Assembly: GCA_945872035.1 (NCBI GenBank)
Contig: CAMBYA010000106.1
Location: 1 to 7,622, forward strand
Direction: 5' to 3'
DNA: 7,622 bases
Source of the DNA: Rhizobium sp. Q54
Lineage (GTDB): Bacteria > Pseudomonadota > Alphaproteobacteria > SMXS01
Shown here: positions 1 to 6,829 of the stretch, piece by piece
How positions within the stretch are numbered: position 1 is the first letter of the stretch
Layout of the letters: every line of letters starts with the position of its first letter
Program-made: the position numbers and the translations under genes
The notes under the pieces: model-generated
What the model was told of the DNA's origin: nothing
Databases searched by the model: none
Seen by the model: the letters and a program-made list of their open reading frames with translations, nothing else

Positions 1-37
1 GGGTTGCCGCGTCGCTTCGCTCCTCGCAATGACGAAG
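1..37. repeat. fragment of a dispersed intergenic palindromic repeat
   Basis: On the minus strand this stretch contains CATTGCGAGGAGCGAAGCGA. It resembles a short palindromic intergenic element I know from many proteobacterial genomes, usually written as CATTGCGAGGAGCGAAGCGACG followed by a GCAATCC-like end. It lies just after the hbd stop codon and runs off the left edge, so the full unit is not visible. The arms CTTCG (15-19) and CGAAG (33-37) can pair, so it may also act as a 3' stem-loop for the etfB-etfA-hbd transcript. Recognition is from memory; copy number in this genome cannot be judged from one copy. Confidence 0.55.
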
Positions 38-43
38 AAAGGT

Positions 44-916
<873 letters not shown>

Positions 917-924
917 GGCAAACG

Positions 925-928
925 CCTC
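925..928 (-). promoter_or_regulatory. ribosome binding site that decides the hbd start
   Basis: GAGG on the minus strand, 8 nt before the ATG at 916. No comparable purine-rich motif precedes the alternative ATG at 943, so this site supports the shorter protein. Confidence 0.6.
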
Positions 929-956
929 GACCGGTTGGAGCATGGGAATAGTCGCG

Positions 957-1886
957 TCACAGAGCCTTTTCGAGCTCCGGCACGGCCTGGAACAGGTCGG
1001 CGACCAGGCCGTAGTCGGCGATCTGGAAGATCGGCGCCTCTTCGTCCTTGTTGATCGCCACGATGACCTTGGAGTCCTTCATGCCGGCCAGATGCTGGAT
1101 GGCGCCCGAGATGCCGACCGCGATGTAGAGCTGCGGCGCGACGATCTTGCCGGTCTGGCCGACCTGATGGTCGTTGGAGATGAAGCCCGCGTCAACGGCG
1201 GCGCGCGAGGCGCCCACGGCGGCGCCCAGCTTGTCGGCCAGACTCTCGATGATCGAGAACGCGCCGCTCGAGCCCATGCCGCGCCCGCCCGACACGATGA
1301 TCTTGGCGGCGGTCAGCTCGGGGCGGTCCGACTTGGCCAGCTCGGCGCCGACGAAGCGGGAATTGCCCGGGTTGGCGGCGGCGGCGATGGTGCGAATCTC
1401 GGCCGAGCCGCCGGTGGCGGCGGCGGCCGGGAAGCCGGTGCCGCGCACGGTCATGACCTTCTTGGAATCGGTCGACTGGACGGTGGCCAGCGCGTTGCCG
1501 GCATAGATCGGCCGGACGAACGTGTCGGCCGACTCGACCTTCATGACGTCGGAGATCTGGGCGACGTCGAGCTGCGCGGCGACGCGCGGCAGGATGTTCT
1601 TGCCCGAGGTGGTGGTGGGCGCGACGATGGCGTCGTAATCGCCCGCCAGCGAGACGATCAGCGGCGCGATGTTCTCGGCCAGACGGTTGCCATACGAGGC
1701 GTCGTCGGCCAGCAGCACCACCGAGACGCCAGCGATCCTGGCGGCCGCGTCGGCGACAGCCTGGGCGCCGGAGCCGGCCACCAGCACATGGACGTCGCCG
1801 CCCAGCTGCGAGGCCGCGGTGACCGCGTTCAGGGTCGCCGGCTTCAGTTCGGCATTATCGTGTTCAGCGAGGACGAGGGCCGTCAT
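957..1886 (-). CDS. etfA: electron transfer flavoprotein alpha subunit
   Basis: FAD-binding subunit of the heterodimeric ETF, which takes electrons from acyl-CoA dehydrogenases and hands them to ETF:ubiquinone oxidoreductase. The 309-residue length is typical of group I (mitochondrial-type) ETF alpha. Residues 1 to about 190 form the N-terminal nucleotide-fold domain. The FAD domain follows with GGRGMGS (200-206), GASR (225-228), QVGQTGK (241-247) and GISGAIQH (258-265). Leu253 to Asn279 fits the ETF-alpha signature (LY-hydrophobic start, SGAIQH, VAIN end). The ATG overlaps the etfB stop by one base as TGATG, with GGGAG (1898 to 1894) 7 nt upstream, so translation is probably coupled and the subunits made in equal amounts. 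The nearby mcd makes methylsuccinyl-CoA dehydrogenase a likely electron donor, though a group I ETF normally serves several dehydrogenases. The closest ETF:ubiquinone oxidoreductase gene is not in this window. Confidence 0.96.
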   Translation of the reverse strand: MTALVLAEHDNAELKPATLNAVTAASQLGGDVHVLVAGSGAQAVADAAARIAGVSVVLLADDASYGNRLAENIAPLIVSLAGDYDAIVAPTTTSGKNILPRVAAQLDVAQISDVMKVESADTFVRPIYAGNALATVQSTDSKKVMTVRGTGFPAAAATGGSAEIRTIAAAANPGNSRFVGAELAKSDRPELTAAKIIVSGGRGMGSSGAFSIIESLADKLGAAVGASRAAVDAGFISNDHQVGQTGKIVAPQLYIAVGISGAIQHLAGMKDSKVIVAINKDEEAPIFQIADYGLVADLFQAVPELEKAL

Positions 1887-2635
1887 CAGATCACTCCCGC
1901 TTCGTTCTTCAGTTTATCCACCAGCTCTTCGATGGTCTTGACCTTGATGCCGCCGGCGCGCTTGGCCGGCTCTTCAACCTTCAGCGTCTTCAGGCGCGGC
2001 GAGATGTCGACGCCGTAATCGGCGGCGGTCTTGACGTCGAGCTGTTTCTTCTTGGCCTTCATGATGTTCGGCAGCGACGCGTAGCGCGGCTCGTTGAGGC
2101 GCAGGTCGGTGGTGACGATGGCCGGCAGGGTCAGCGCCACGGTCTCGAGGCCGCCGTCCACTTCGCGGGTCACCTCGATGCCGTCGCCCACAACCTTGAC
2201 GATCGAGGCGAAGGTGCCCTGGGGCCAGCCCAGCAGGGCGGCGAGCATCTGGCCGGTCTGGTTGCTGTCGTCGTCGATGGCCTGCTTGCCCAGGATCACC
2301 AGCCCGGGCTGCTCGGCGTCGACGACGGCCTTCAGCAGCTTGGCGACGGCGAGAGGCTCGACGATGTCGTCGGTCTGGATCAGGATCGCGCGGTCGGCGC
2401 CCATGGCGAGGGCGGTGCGCAGCGTCTCCTGGGCCTGTGCCGGGCCGATGGACACGGCGATGATCTCTTCCGCCTGTCCTGCTTCCTTCTTGCGGATCGC
2501 CTCTTCGACGGCGATTTCATCGAACGGATTCATGGACATCTTGACGTTGGCCAAGTCCACGCCCGTCTTGTCGGCCTTCACGCGCGCCTTGACGTTGTAG
2601 TCAATGACACGCTTCACAGGGACCAGAATCTTCAT
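1886..2635 (-). CDS. etfB: electron transfer flavoprotein beta subunit
   Basis: Beta subunit of ETF; it binds a structural AMP and carries the loop that docks onto acyl-CoA dehydrogenases. The 249 residues match group I ETF beta. Visible motifs are [12 protein letters not shown] (35-46), GADRAILI (79-86), the nucleotide-contact segment DDDSNQTGQ (121-129), and the recognition-loop region [18 protein letters not shown] (180-197). The last is almost identical to the human sequence as I remember it. There is no sign of a bifurcating-type ETF. The ATG at 2635 is preceded by GGGAGAG (2651 to 2645) with a 9-nt spacer. It is the first gene of etfB-etfA-hbd and follows a 104-bp gap containing a candidate promoter, so it may be transcribed separately from the adenosyltransferase pair upstream. 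The TGATG overlap couples it to etfA. Confidence 0.97.
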   Translation of the reverse strand: MKILVPVKRVIDYNVKARVKADKTGVDLANVKMSMNPFDEIAVEEAIRKKEAGQAEEIIAVSIGPAQAQETLRTALAMGADRAILIQTDDIVEPLAVAKLLKAVVDAEQPGLVILGKQAIDDDSNQTGQMLAALLGWPQGTFASIVKVVGDGIEVTREVDGGLETVALTLPAIVTTDLRLNEPRYASLPNIMKAKKKQLDVKTAADYGVDISPRLKTLKVEEPAKRAGGIKVKTIEELVDKLKNEAGVI

Positions 2636-2680
2636 GCCTGAGGTCTCTCCCGGTTTTTATAGCTTTTTTCGCAGCGCACC

Positions 2681-2708
2681 AATTAACCCAAGGTCATATT
2701 AGTGTCAA
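2681..2708 (-). promoter_or_regulatory. candidate promoter for etfB-etfA-hbd
   Basis: The 104-bp gap 2636-2739 is AT-richer than its surroundings. On the minus strand it carries a perfect -35 hexamer TTGACA (2708 to 2703), a 16-nt spacer and a weak -10 TTAATT (2686 to 2681, three of six consensus bases). Transcription would start near 2675, about 40 nt before the etfB ATG. I see no strong terminator hairpin after the upstream adenosyltransferase stop, so readthrough into etfB is also possible. The -35 is convincing; the -10 is not. Confidence 0.4.
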
Positions 2709-2739
2709 CGACTCCACCCCCGCTGAAATTAGAGGTCTT

Positions 2740-3303
2740 CTACCGGTTCGCGCCGGGTACCCAGAGCACGTCCTGCGAGCCGTAGTCATTCACGTGACGA
2801 GCGAGCACGAACAGGTAGTCGGACAGCCTGTTGATGTATCGGATCGCCGCCGGGTTCACCGGCTCGACCTCGGCCAGGGCGACGATGTCCCGTTCGGCGC
2901 GGCGCGAGACGGTGCGCGACAGGTGGAGCGCCGCCGCCGCGGGCGAGCCGCCGGGCAGGATGAACGAGGTCAGCGGCTTCAGCTGTTCGTTGATCGCATC
3001 GATCTCCTGCTCCAGCCGGACCACCTGGGCCTCGACGATGCGCAGGTTCGACGTGGTTTCGAAGTCGTCGCCCGGCGTGGCCAGGTCGGCGCCCAGGTCG
3101 AACAGGTCGTTCTGGATGCGCGACAGGGACTCGTCCACGTCGCCATTGGTGTGCAACCGGACAAGGCCAATGGTGGCATTGGTCTCGTCGACCGAGCCAT
3201 AGGCTGCGACCCGCGGCGCGGACTTCAGCACCCGGTCGCCGCTGACCAGCGAGGTTTTGCCGGTATCGCCGCCGCGCGTGTAGATCTTCGTGAGCTTGAC
3301 CAT
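2740..3303 (-). CDS. pduO: PduO-type ATP:cob(I)alamin adenosyltransferase
   Basis: Transfers the adenosyl group of ATP to cob(I)alamin, giving adenosylcobalamin, the cofactor of ethylmalonyl-CoA and methylmalonyl-CoA mutases. The 187 residues fit a single-domain PduO/MMAB protein, which acts as a trimer. The N-terminal ATP loop is YTRGGDTGKTSL (8-19), followed by GDRVLKSAPRVAAYGSVDE (22-40). FILPGGS (114-120) contains Phe114, the likely counterpart of the phenylalanine that displaces the lower ligand of the corrinoid. RRAERD (134-139) and YINRLSDYLF (156-165) complete the helical-bundle signature. It reads VDETN where VDELN is usual; this looks harmless. The ATG directly abuts the TAG of the upstream HIG1-type gene, with no good ribosome binding site, so translation is probably coupled. 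Proximity to ecm and mcd suggests it supplies cofactor to the ethylmalonyl-CoA pathway. PduO and CobO families are unrelated; this is clearly PduO type. Confidence 0.95.
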   Translation of the reverse strand: MVKLTKIYTRGGDTGKTSLVSGDRVLKSAPRVAAYGSVDETNATIGLVRLHTNGDVDESLSRIQNDLFDLGADLATPGDDFETTSNLRIVEAQVVRLEQEIDAINEQLKPLTSFILPGGSPAAAALHLSRTVSRRAERDIVALAEVEPVNPAAIRYINRLSDYLFVLARHVNDYGSQDVLWVPGANR

Positions 3304-3501
3304 CTACTTGCCGGCGGCCATCGCGGCGAGCAGCAGCATCAGGATGATGGCGAACTGGATCGCCACGCGCAGCTGCATCAGCTTGTTGGAGCGGCGCGGA
3401 TTGTTGCCGCCGTTGCGGGCGAGGCCGATGATGCCCATGCCGAGCACGACGACCAGCGCGATGGCCAGCAGGCCGATGATGATGAGAAATGGCGTGGACA
3501 T
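3304..3501 (-). CDS. small HIG1-domain twin transmembrane protein
   Basis: A 65-residue inner-membrane protein. Helix 1 spans about residues 5-27, a basic Asn/Arg-rich loop (RNGGNNPRRSNK, 29-40) follows, and helix 2 spans about 47-63. QLRVAIQ (43-49) at the head of helix 2 fits the Q-x-R-x-x-x-Q core of the HIG1 (hypoxia-induced gene) family, whose eukaryotic members bind and tune respiratory complexes III and IV. The hydrophobic residue expected four positions before the first Gln is Asn here, so the motif is partial. Both termini probably face the same side, with the positively charged loop in the cytoplasm. The ATG follows a weak AGG. Its TAG touches the ATG of the adenosyltransferase gene, indicating co-translation. 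I recall this small gene sitting beside the adenosyltransferase and etfBA in other alphaproteobacteria. Its role there is unknown to me; a link to respiratory electron flow or to membrane-associated flavoproteins is only inference. Confidence 0.85.
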   Translation of the reverse strand: MSTPFLIIIGLLAIALVVVLGMGIIGLARNGGNNPRRSNKLMQLRVAIQFAIILMLLLAAMAAGK

Positions 3502-3526
3502 GCGCCTAACCTAGACCATTGCTCTC

Positions 3527-3552
3527 AAAACTCCAGAACGCACGGCGTTCTG
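3527..3552 (-). terminator. intrinsic terminator-like hairpin after mcd
   Basis: Read on the minus strand, CAGAACGC (3552 to 3545), loop CGT, GCGTTCTG (3541 to 3534), a perfect 8-bp stem, then GAG and TTTT. It begins 7 nt past the mcd stop codon. The short T-run and 3-nt loop make it moderate in strength. It lies 25 to 51 nt before the HIG1-type start codon, leaving little room for a separate promoter after it. The downstream genes may therefore depend on partial readthrough or on a promoter inside the 3' end of mcd. Confidence 0.7.
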
Positions 3553-3559
3553 TTGGTGA

Positions 3560-5251
3560 TCAGTTGCTTTCCAGCAGCCGTCGCGTGATCACCTCGGCCT
3601 GGATCTCGCCGGCGCCCTCGAACACATTGAGGATACGGGCATCGCACAGCACGCGGCTGATCGGATATTCCAGCGCATAGCCGTTGCCGCCGTGGATCTG
3701 CATGGCGTTGTCGGCGGCGGCCCAGGCGACGCGGGCGCCCAGCAGCTTGGCCATGCCGGCTTCCAGGTCGCAGCGCAGCCCCTCGTCCTTCTCGCGGGCG
3801 GCGAAGTAGGACAGCTGGCGGGCCATCATGATCTCGACCACCATCCAGGCGATCTTGCCGAATACGCGGGGGAAATTGTAGATCGGCTTGCCGAACTGGA
3901 CGCGGTCCAGCGCGTATTTCAGCCCCAGTTCCATGGCGCACTGGGCCACGCCGATGGCGCGGGCGGCGGTCTGGATGCGGGCCGACTCGAATGTGGTCAT
4001 CAGCTGCTTGAAGCCGTTGCCCTCCTCGCGGCCCAGCAGGTTCTCGGCCTTCACCTCGAAGCCATCGAAGCCCAGTTCGTACTCCTTCATGCCCCGGTAG
4101 CCCAGCACGTGGATCTCGCCGCCGGTCATGCCCTTGGCGGGAAAATCGCCGGTCTCGTTCATGCGCGGCTTCTCGGCCAGGAACATGGACAGGCCCCGGT
4201 AGTCCTTGGTCTCGGGGTTGGTGCGCACCAGCATGGTCATCACGTCGGCGCGCGCCGCGTGGGTGATCCAGGTCTTGTTGCCGGTGATCCGGTAGACGCC
4301 ACCGTCCTTCACCGCGCGGGTGCGCAGGCTGCCCAGGTCCGAGCCGGTATTCGGTTCGGTGAACACGGCGGTCGGCAGGATCTCGCCCGAGGCGATCTTC
4401 GGCAGCCACTCGTGCTTCTGGTCCTCGGTGCCGCCGTTCAGGATCAGCTCGGCGGCGATCTCCGAGCGGGTGCCCAGCGAGCCGACGCCGATATAGCCGC
4501 GGCTCAGCTCTTCCGATACGACGCACATGGACATCTTGCCCAGGCCCAGCCCGCCATATTCCTCGGGGATGGTCAGGCCGAACACGCCCAGCTCGCTCAT
4601 GTGGGCGACGACCTCGGCCGGGATCAGTTCGTCCTTCAGGTGCCAGTCATGGGCATAGGGCGCGACCTCTTCCTGGGCGAAGCGGCGGAACTGGTCGCGG
4701 ATCATGCCCAGGGTCTCGTCCAGGCCCGTGTCGCCGAACGCGCCGGTAGCGAGGCCGTCCTGCACCAGCTCGGCGATGCGGGCGCGCACCGCCTCGGTGT
4801 TGCCGCCGCGAACCAGCGCGCGCACGGCCGGATTGTTGGCGAAGGCGGCGATCTGCTCGTCCGAGGCGCCCATCTCCGACGGCCGTGCCCATTCCACCTG
4901 GCTCATCTGGAGCCCGCCGATCAGCTGGGCGCAGTACTCGCCGAAACCGGCCTGCAGGATCAGGGACTCGAGCTCGCCGCCGCGGCCTTTGGCGGTGAGC
5001 GCCTTGCGCCAGGCCAGTGTCTGGCGCAGCGCCTCGATATAGGTGGCGTACCAGCCATAGCCGTGGGCGACGGTCTGATGGGCTTCCAGCAGCTTGCGAT
5101 CGACCCGGCCGTCGCGGACGATCAGCGCCGAGACGGCGGTGCGCACCGCCAGGGCCAGCCTCTCGGCCGCTTCCAGCGCCTGACCGCACAGCGGCACCAG
5201 GTTGTCCAGATGCACGCTCCGGGTTTCATCCTTCGCCAGGGTGGAGGCCAT
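3560..5251 (-). CDS. mcd: (2S)-methylsuccinyl-CoA dehydrogenase
   Basis: FAD enzyme of the ethylmalonyl-CoA pathway that oxidises (2S)-methylsuccinyl-CoA to mesaconyl-CoA and reduces ETF. At 563 residues it is about 175 longer than ordinary acyl-CoA dehydrogenases. Residues 1 to about 175 form an extra helical N-terminal region, as known for Mcd. The standard fold follows: helical domain (about 178-290, with GLTIPEEYGGLGLGK at 225-239), beta domain with FTEPNTGSDLGS (297-308), and C-terminal helical domain with DRVQFGKPI (449-457). QIHGGNGYALEYPISR starts at 518 and, through Asp537, fits the second acyl-CoA dehydrogenase signature. The likely catalytic base is Glu545 in FEGAGEIQ, where most relatives have YEGTSEIQ. 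AAGGA lies 7 nt before the ATG at 5251. It follows ccr by 88 bp on the same strand and ends at a terminator-like hairpin. Neighbours ccr, ecm and etfBA make an alternative dehydrogenase substrate unlikely. Confidence 0.95.
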   Translation of the reverse strand: MASTLAKDETRSVHLDNLVPLCGQALEAAERLALAVRTAVSALIVRDGRVDRKLLEAHQTVAHGYGWYATYIEALRQTLAWRKALTAKGRGGELESLILQAGFGEYCAQLIGGLQMSQVEWARPSEMGASDEQIAAFANNPAVRALVRGGNTEAVRARIAELVQDGLATGAFGDTGLDETLGMIRDQFRRFAQEEVAPYAHDWHLKDELIPAEVVAHMSELGVFGLTIPEEYGGLGLGKMSMCVVSEELSRGYIGVGSLGTRSEIAAELILNGGTEDQKHEWLPKIASGEILPTAVFTEPNTGSDLGSLRTRAVKDGGVYRITGNKTWITHAARADVMTMLVRTNPETKDYRGLSMFLAEKPRMNETGDFPAKGMTGGEIHVLGYRGMKEYELGFDGFEVKAENLLGREEGNGFKQLMTTFESARIQTAARAIGVAQCAMELGLKYALDRVQFGKPIYNFPRVFGKIAWMVVEIMMARQLSYFAAREKDEGLRCDLEAGMAKLLGARVAWAAADNAMQIHGGNGYALEYPISRVLCDARILNVFEGAGEIQAEVITRRLLESN

Positions 5252-5339
5252 GTCACGGTCCTTCTTGTTCTTGGATAGGCGTCTCTTTACGGAGGCGTCT
5301 GTCTAATGGATGACGGTCTCCGAATCCAGCCGCCGGGGC
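5252..5339 (-). other. ccr-mcd intergenic gap with a direct repeat and weak stem
   Basis: An 88-bp noncoding gap. AGGCGTCT occurs twice, at 5277-5284 and 5293-5300, offset by 16 bp. On the minus strand CGGAG and CGTC can pair with a later GACG and CTCCG across a 12-nt loop, giving an interrupted stem, but no T-run follows. It is not a convincing terminator, and I see no clear promoter. It could be an RNA-processing or attenuation site between co-transcribed ccr and mcd, or nothing at all. Confidence 0.3.
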
Positions 5340-6653
5340 CTAGGCGCCGAGGCCCGGTTCATTCCCCGCCTCGATGGCGTCCTCGATGGTGCGCAGGCCC
5401 GGATACCGGGCCGACACCAGGACCGCCATATTGCCGGGCTTGTGCTCGTTGTGCCACATCTTGGTATGCGCGCGCGGGATGTCCTCCCACGCGAACACCT
5501 CGGACATGCACGGGTCGATGCGGCGTTCGATCACCAGCTTGTTGGCCTCGCTCGCCTGCATCAGGTTGGCGAAATGGCTGCCCTGGATCCGCTTCTGGCG
5601 CATCCATACGAAGCGGGCGTCCATGGTCAGGTTGAAGCCGGTCGTGCCGGCGCAGAACACCACCATGCCGCCCCGCTTCACGACGAAGCAGCTGACCGGG
5701 AAGGTCGATTCGCCGGGGTGCTCGAACACCATGTCGACGTCGACACCCTTGCCGGTGATGTTCCAGATCGCCTTGCCGAATTCGCGGCACTTCTTCATGT
5801 AGTCGGCGTAAACCGCCTGGTCGCCGACCGGGGGCAACTGGCCCCAGCAATCGAAGTCCTTGCGGTTGAGGACGCCCTTGGCGCCCAGCGACAGCACGAA
5901 GTCGCGCTTGGTCTCGTCCGAGATCACGCCGATGGCGTTGGCGCCGGCGGTGGCGCAAAGCTGGATCGCCATGGAGCCGAGGCCGCCCGAGGCGCCCCAC
6001 ACCAGCACATTGTCGCCGGGGCGGATGATGTGCGGCTTGTGGCCGAACAGCATGCGGTAGGTGGTGGCGAGCGTAAGCGTGTAGCAGGCGCTCTCTTCCC
6101 AGGTCAGGTGGCGCGGCCGGTGCATCAGCTGGCGTGCCTGGATCTTGCAGAACTGGGCGAACGAGCCGTCCGGCGTCTCGTAGCCCCAGATGCGCTGGGA
6201 TGGCGAGAACATGGGGTCGCCGCCATTGCATTCCTCGTCGTCGCCGTCGTCCTGGTTGCAATGCACAACGACTTCGTCGCCGACCTTGAAGCGCTTCACG
6301 CGGGAGCCGATCTTGTAGACAATGCCCGACGCGTCCGATCCGGCGATGTGATAGGGCGCCTTGTGGACGTCGAACGGCGAGATCGGGATGCCCAGGGCGG
6401 CCCACACGCCGTTGTAATTCACGCCGGCGGCCATGACGAGAATCACCACCTCGTCGGGATCGATCTCGGGGGTGTCGACCACCTCGATCTGCATGGATTG
6501 CTCGGGCGGGCCGTGGCGTTCGCGGCGAATCGTCCAAGCGTACATTTTCGATGGCACATGGCCCAGAGGCGGGATTTCGCCCACCTCGTAAAGATCCTTG
6601 TAGACCTGGCCGGTGGACAGGGTGTTCTCTGCGGTTGCGGGCTGCGGGCTCAT
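5340..6653 (-). CDS. ccr: crotonyl-CoA carboxylase/reductase
   Basis: Key enzyme of the ethylmalonyl-CoA pathway: reduces crotonyl-CoA with NADPH while fixing CO2, giving (2S)-ethylmalonyl-CoA. The 437-residue product is a medium-chain dehydrogenase/reductase of the usual Ccr length (about 430). Landmarks are DLYEVGEIPPLGHVP (20-34), AAGVNYNGVW (75-84), the Ccr-typical acidic insert HCNQDDGDDEECNGG (131-145), the NADPH loop WGASGGLGS (219-227), GKAIWNITGKG (293-303), FEHPGE (310-315) and GSHFAN (358-363). Asn81, Glu186 and His360 are likely counterparts of the CO2-pocket Asn, Glu and His described for Kitasatospora Ccr; this matching is by eye. I chose the ATG at 6653 because AGGAG sits 9 nt upstream and the length fits known Ccr. 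An upstream in-frame TTG at 6722 lacks a good ribosome binding site. It is divergent from ecm and precedes mcd by 88 bp, so ccr-mcd is probably one operon. Confidence 0.97.
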   Translation of the reverse strand: MSPQPATAENTLSTGQVYKDLYEVGEIPPLGHVPSKMYAWTIRRERHGPPEQSMQIEVVDTPEIDPDEVVILVMAAGVNYNGVWAALGIPISPFDVHKAPYHIAGSDASGIVYKIGSRVKRFKVGDEVVVHCNQDDGDDEECNGGDPMFSPSQRIWGYETPDGSFAQFCKIQARQLMHRPRHLTWEESACYTLTLATTYRMLFGHKPHIIRPGDNVLVWGASGGLGSMAIQLCATAGANAIGVISDETKRDFVLSLGAKGVLNRKDFDCWGQLPPVGDQAVYADYMKKCREFGKAIWNITGKGVDVDMVFEHPGESTFPVSCFVVKRGGMVVFCAGTTGFNLTMDARFVWMRQKRIQGSHFANLMQASEANKLVIERRIDPCMSEVFAWEDIPRAHTKMWHNEHKPGNMAVLVSARYPGLRTIEDAIEAGNEPGLGA

Positions 6654-6662
6654 GGTCGTTTG

Positions 6663-6667
6663 CTCCT
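6663..6667 (-). promoter_or_regulatory. ribosome binding site that decides the ccr start
   Basis: AGGAG on the minus strand, 9 nt before the ATG at 6653. It favours that start over an in-frame TTG at 6722, which would add 23 residues not present in known Ccr proteins. Confidence 0.75.
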
Positions 6668-6674
6668 GTCGCCA

Positions 6675-6702
6675 GTCTGCTGTCCCGGAAGGCAGACCTT
6701 CC
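6675..6702 (-). promoter_or_regulatory. two mutually exclusive hairpins in the ccr leader
   Basis: On the minus-strand transcript, hairpin A is GGAAGG, loop TCTG, CCTTCC (6702 to 6687). Hairpin B pairs GTCTGC (6697 to 6692) with GCAGAC (6680 to 6675) across an 11-nt loop. The A loop and part of the A stem are the 5' arm of B, so only one can form at a time. Both lie just upstream of the AGGAG site and would be in the leader if transcription starts in the AT-rich core near 6738. No T-run follows, so any effect would be on RNA stability or translation. The pairing is visible; a function is inferred. Confidence 0.35.
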
Positions 6703-6743
6703 AAAGTAGCATTGTCGTTCAAGTCATTTTGCGGCGCAGCATC

Positions 6744-6752
6744 TATTATGAT
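6744..6752. promoter_or_regulatory. AT-rich core with -10-like hexamers on both strands
   Basis: On the plus strand TATTAT (6744-6749) and TATGAT (6747-6752) each match the -10 consensus at five of six positions, facing ecm. On the minus strand CATAAT (6750 to 6745) also matches five of six, facing ccr. I find no good -35 hexamer at 16-18 bp for either direction, which fits activator-dependent promoters or chance in an AT-rich patch. The whole 176-bp gap 6654-6829 holds no gene. Confidence 0.35.
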
Positions 6753-6781
6753 ATTTCCGTTATGCGGTCCATCCGGAAATA
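6752..6781. promoter_or_regulatory. perfect inverted repeat between ccr and ecm
   Basis: TATTTCCG (6752-6759) and CGGAAATA (6774-6781) are perfect 8-bp inverted arms separated by 14 bp. Their centres lie 22 bp apart, about two helical turns, so a dimeric or tetrameric regulator could touch both arms on one face of the DNA. The repeat overlaps or adjoins the -10-like hexamers on either strand, well placed to control both divergent genes. Ccr expression in other bacteria is under TetR-type CcrR (Methylobacterium) or RamB-type regulators, but I cannot match this site to either. Confidence 0.5.
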
Positions 6782-6799
6782 AACGACTCCGTTACCACG

Positions 6800-6813
6800 C
6801 GGTAGCGCTAACA
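6800..6813. promoter_or_regulatory. LacI-family operator-like palindrome before ecm
   Basis: CGGTAGCGCTAACA matches the symmetrical form TGTTAGCGCTAACA at 12 of 14 positions; its centre TAGCGCTA (6803-6810) is perfect. This resembles LacI/GalR-family operators with a central CG, and from memory the xylose-repressor site of Caulobacter. It sits 6 bp before the ecm ribosome binding site, where a bound repressor would block or abort ecm transcription. No regulator gene is in the window, so the ligand is unknown. Confidence 0.4.
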
Positions 6814-6819
6814 AACGGC

Positions 6820-6824
6820 AGGAG
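6820..6824 (+). promoter_or_regulatory. ecm ribosome binding site
   Basis: AGGAG on the plus strand, 5 nt before the ATG at 6830; it fixes the ecm start. Confidence 0.7.
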
Positions 6825-6829
6825 AACCA

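Noticed and set aside
3692..5278. Long plus-strand open frame (528 codons) opposite mcd
   Set aside because: Its translation is rich in Gly, Ala, His, Asp and Val with no recognisable motif, and it lies wholly opposite a clear Mcd. Such frames are expected opposite high-GC coding DNA.
6654..6722. N-terminal extension of Ccr starting at TTG 6722
   Set aside because: No good ribosome binding site, and the extra 23 residues are absent from known Ccr proteins; the ATG at 6653 has AGGAG 9 nt upstream.
5310..6782. Plus-strand open frame of 490 codons opposite ccr
   Set aside because: Mirror of the Ccr coding strand; it also continues through the AT-rich control region, and no start signal or motif supports it.
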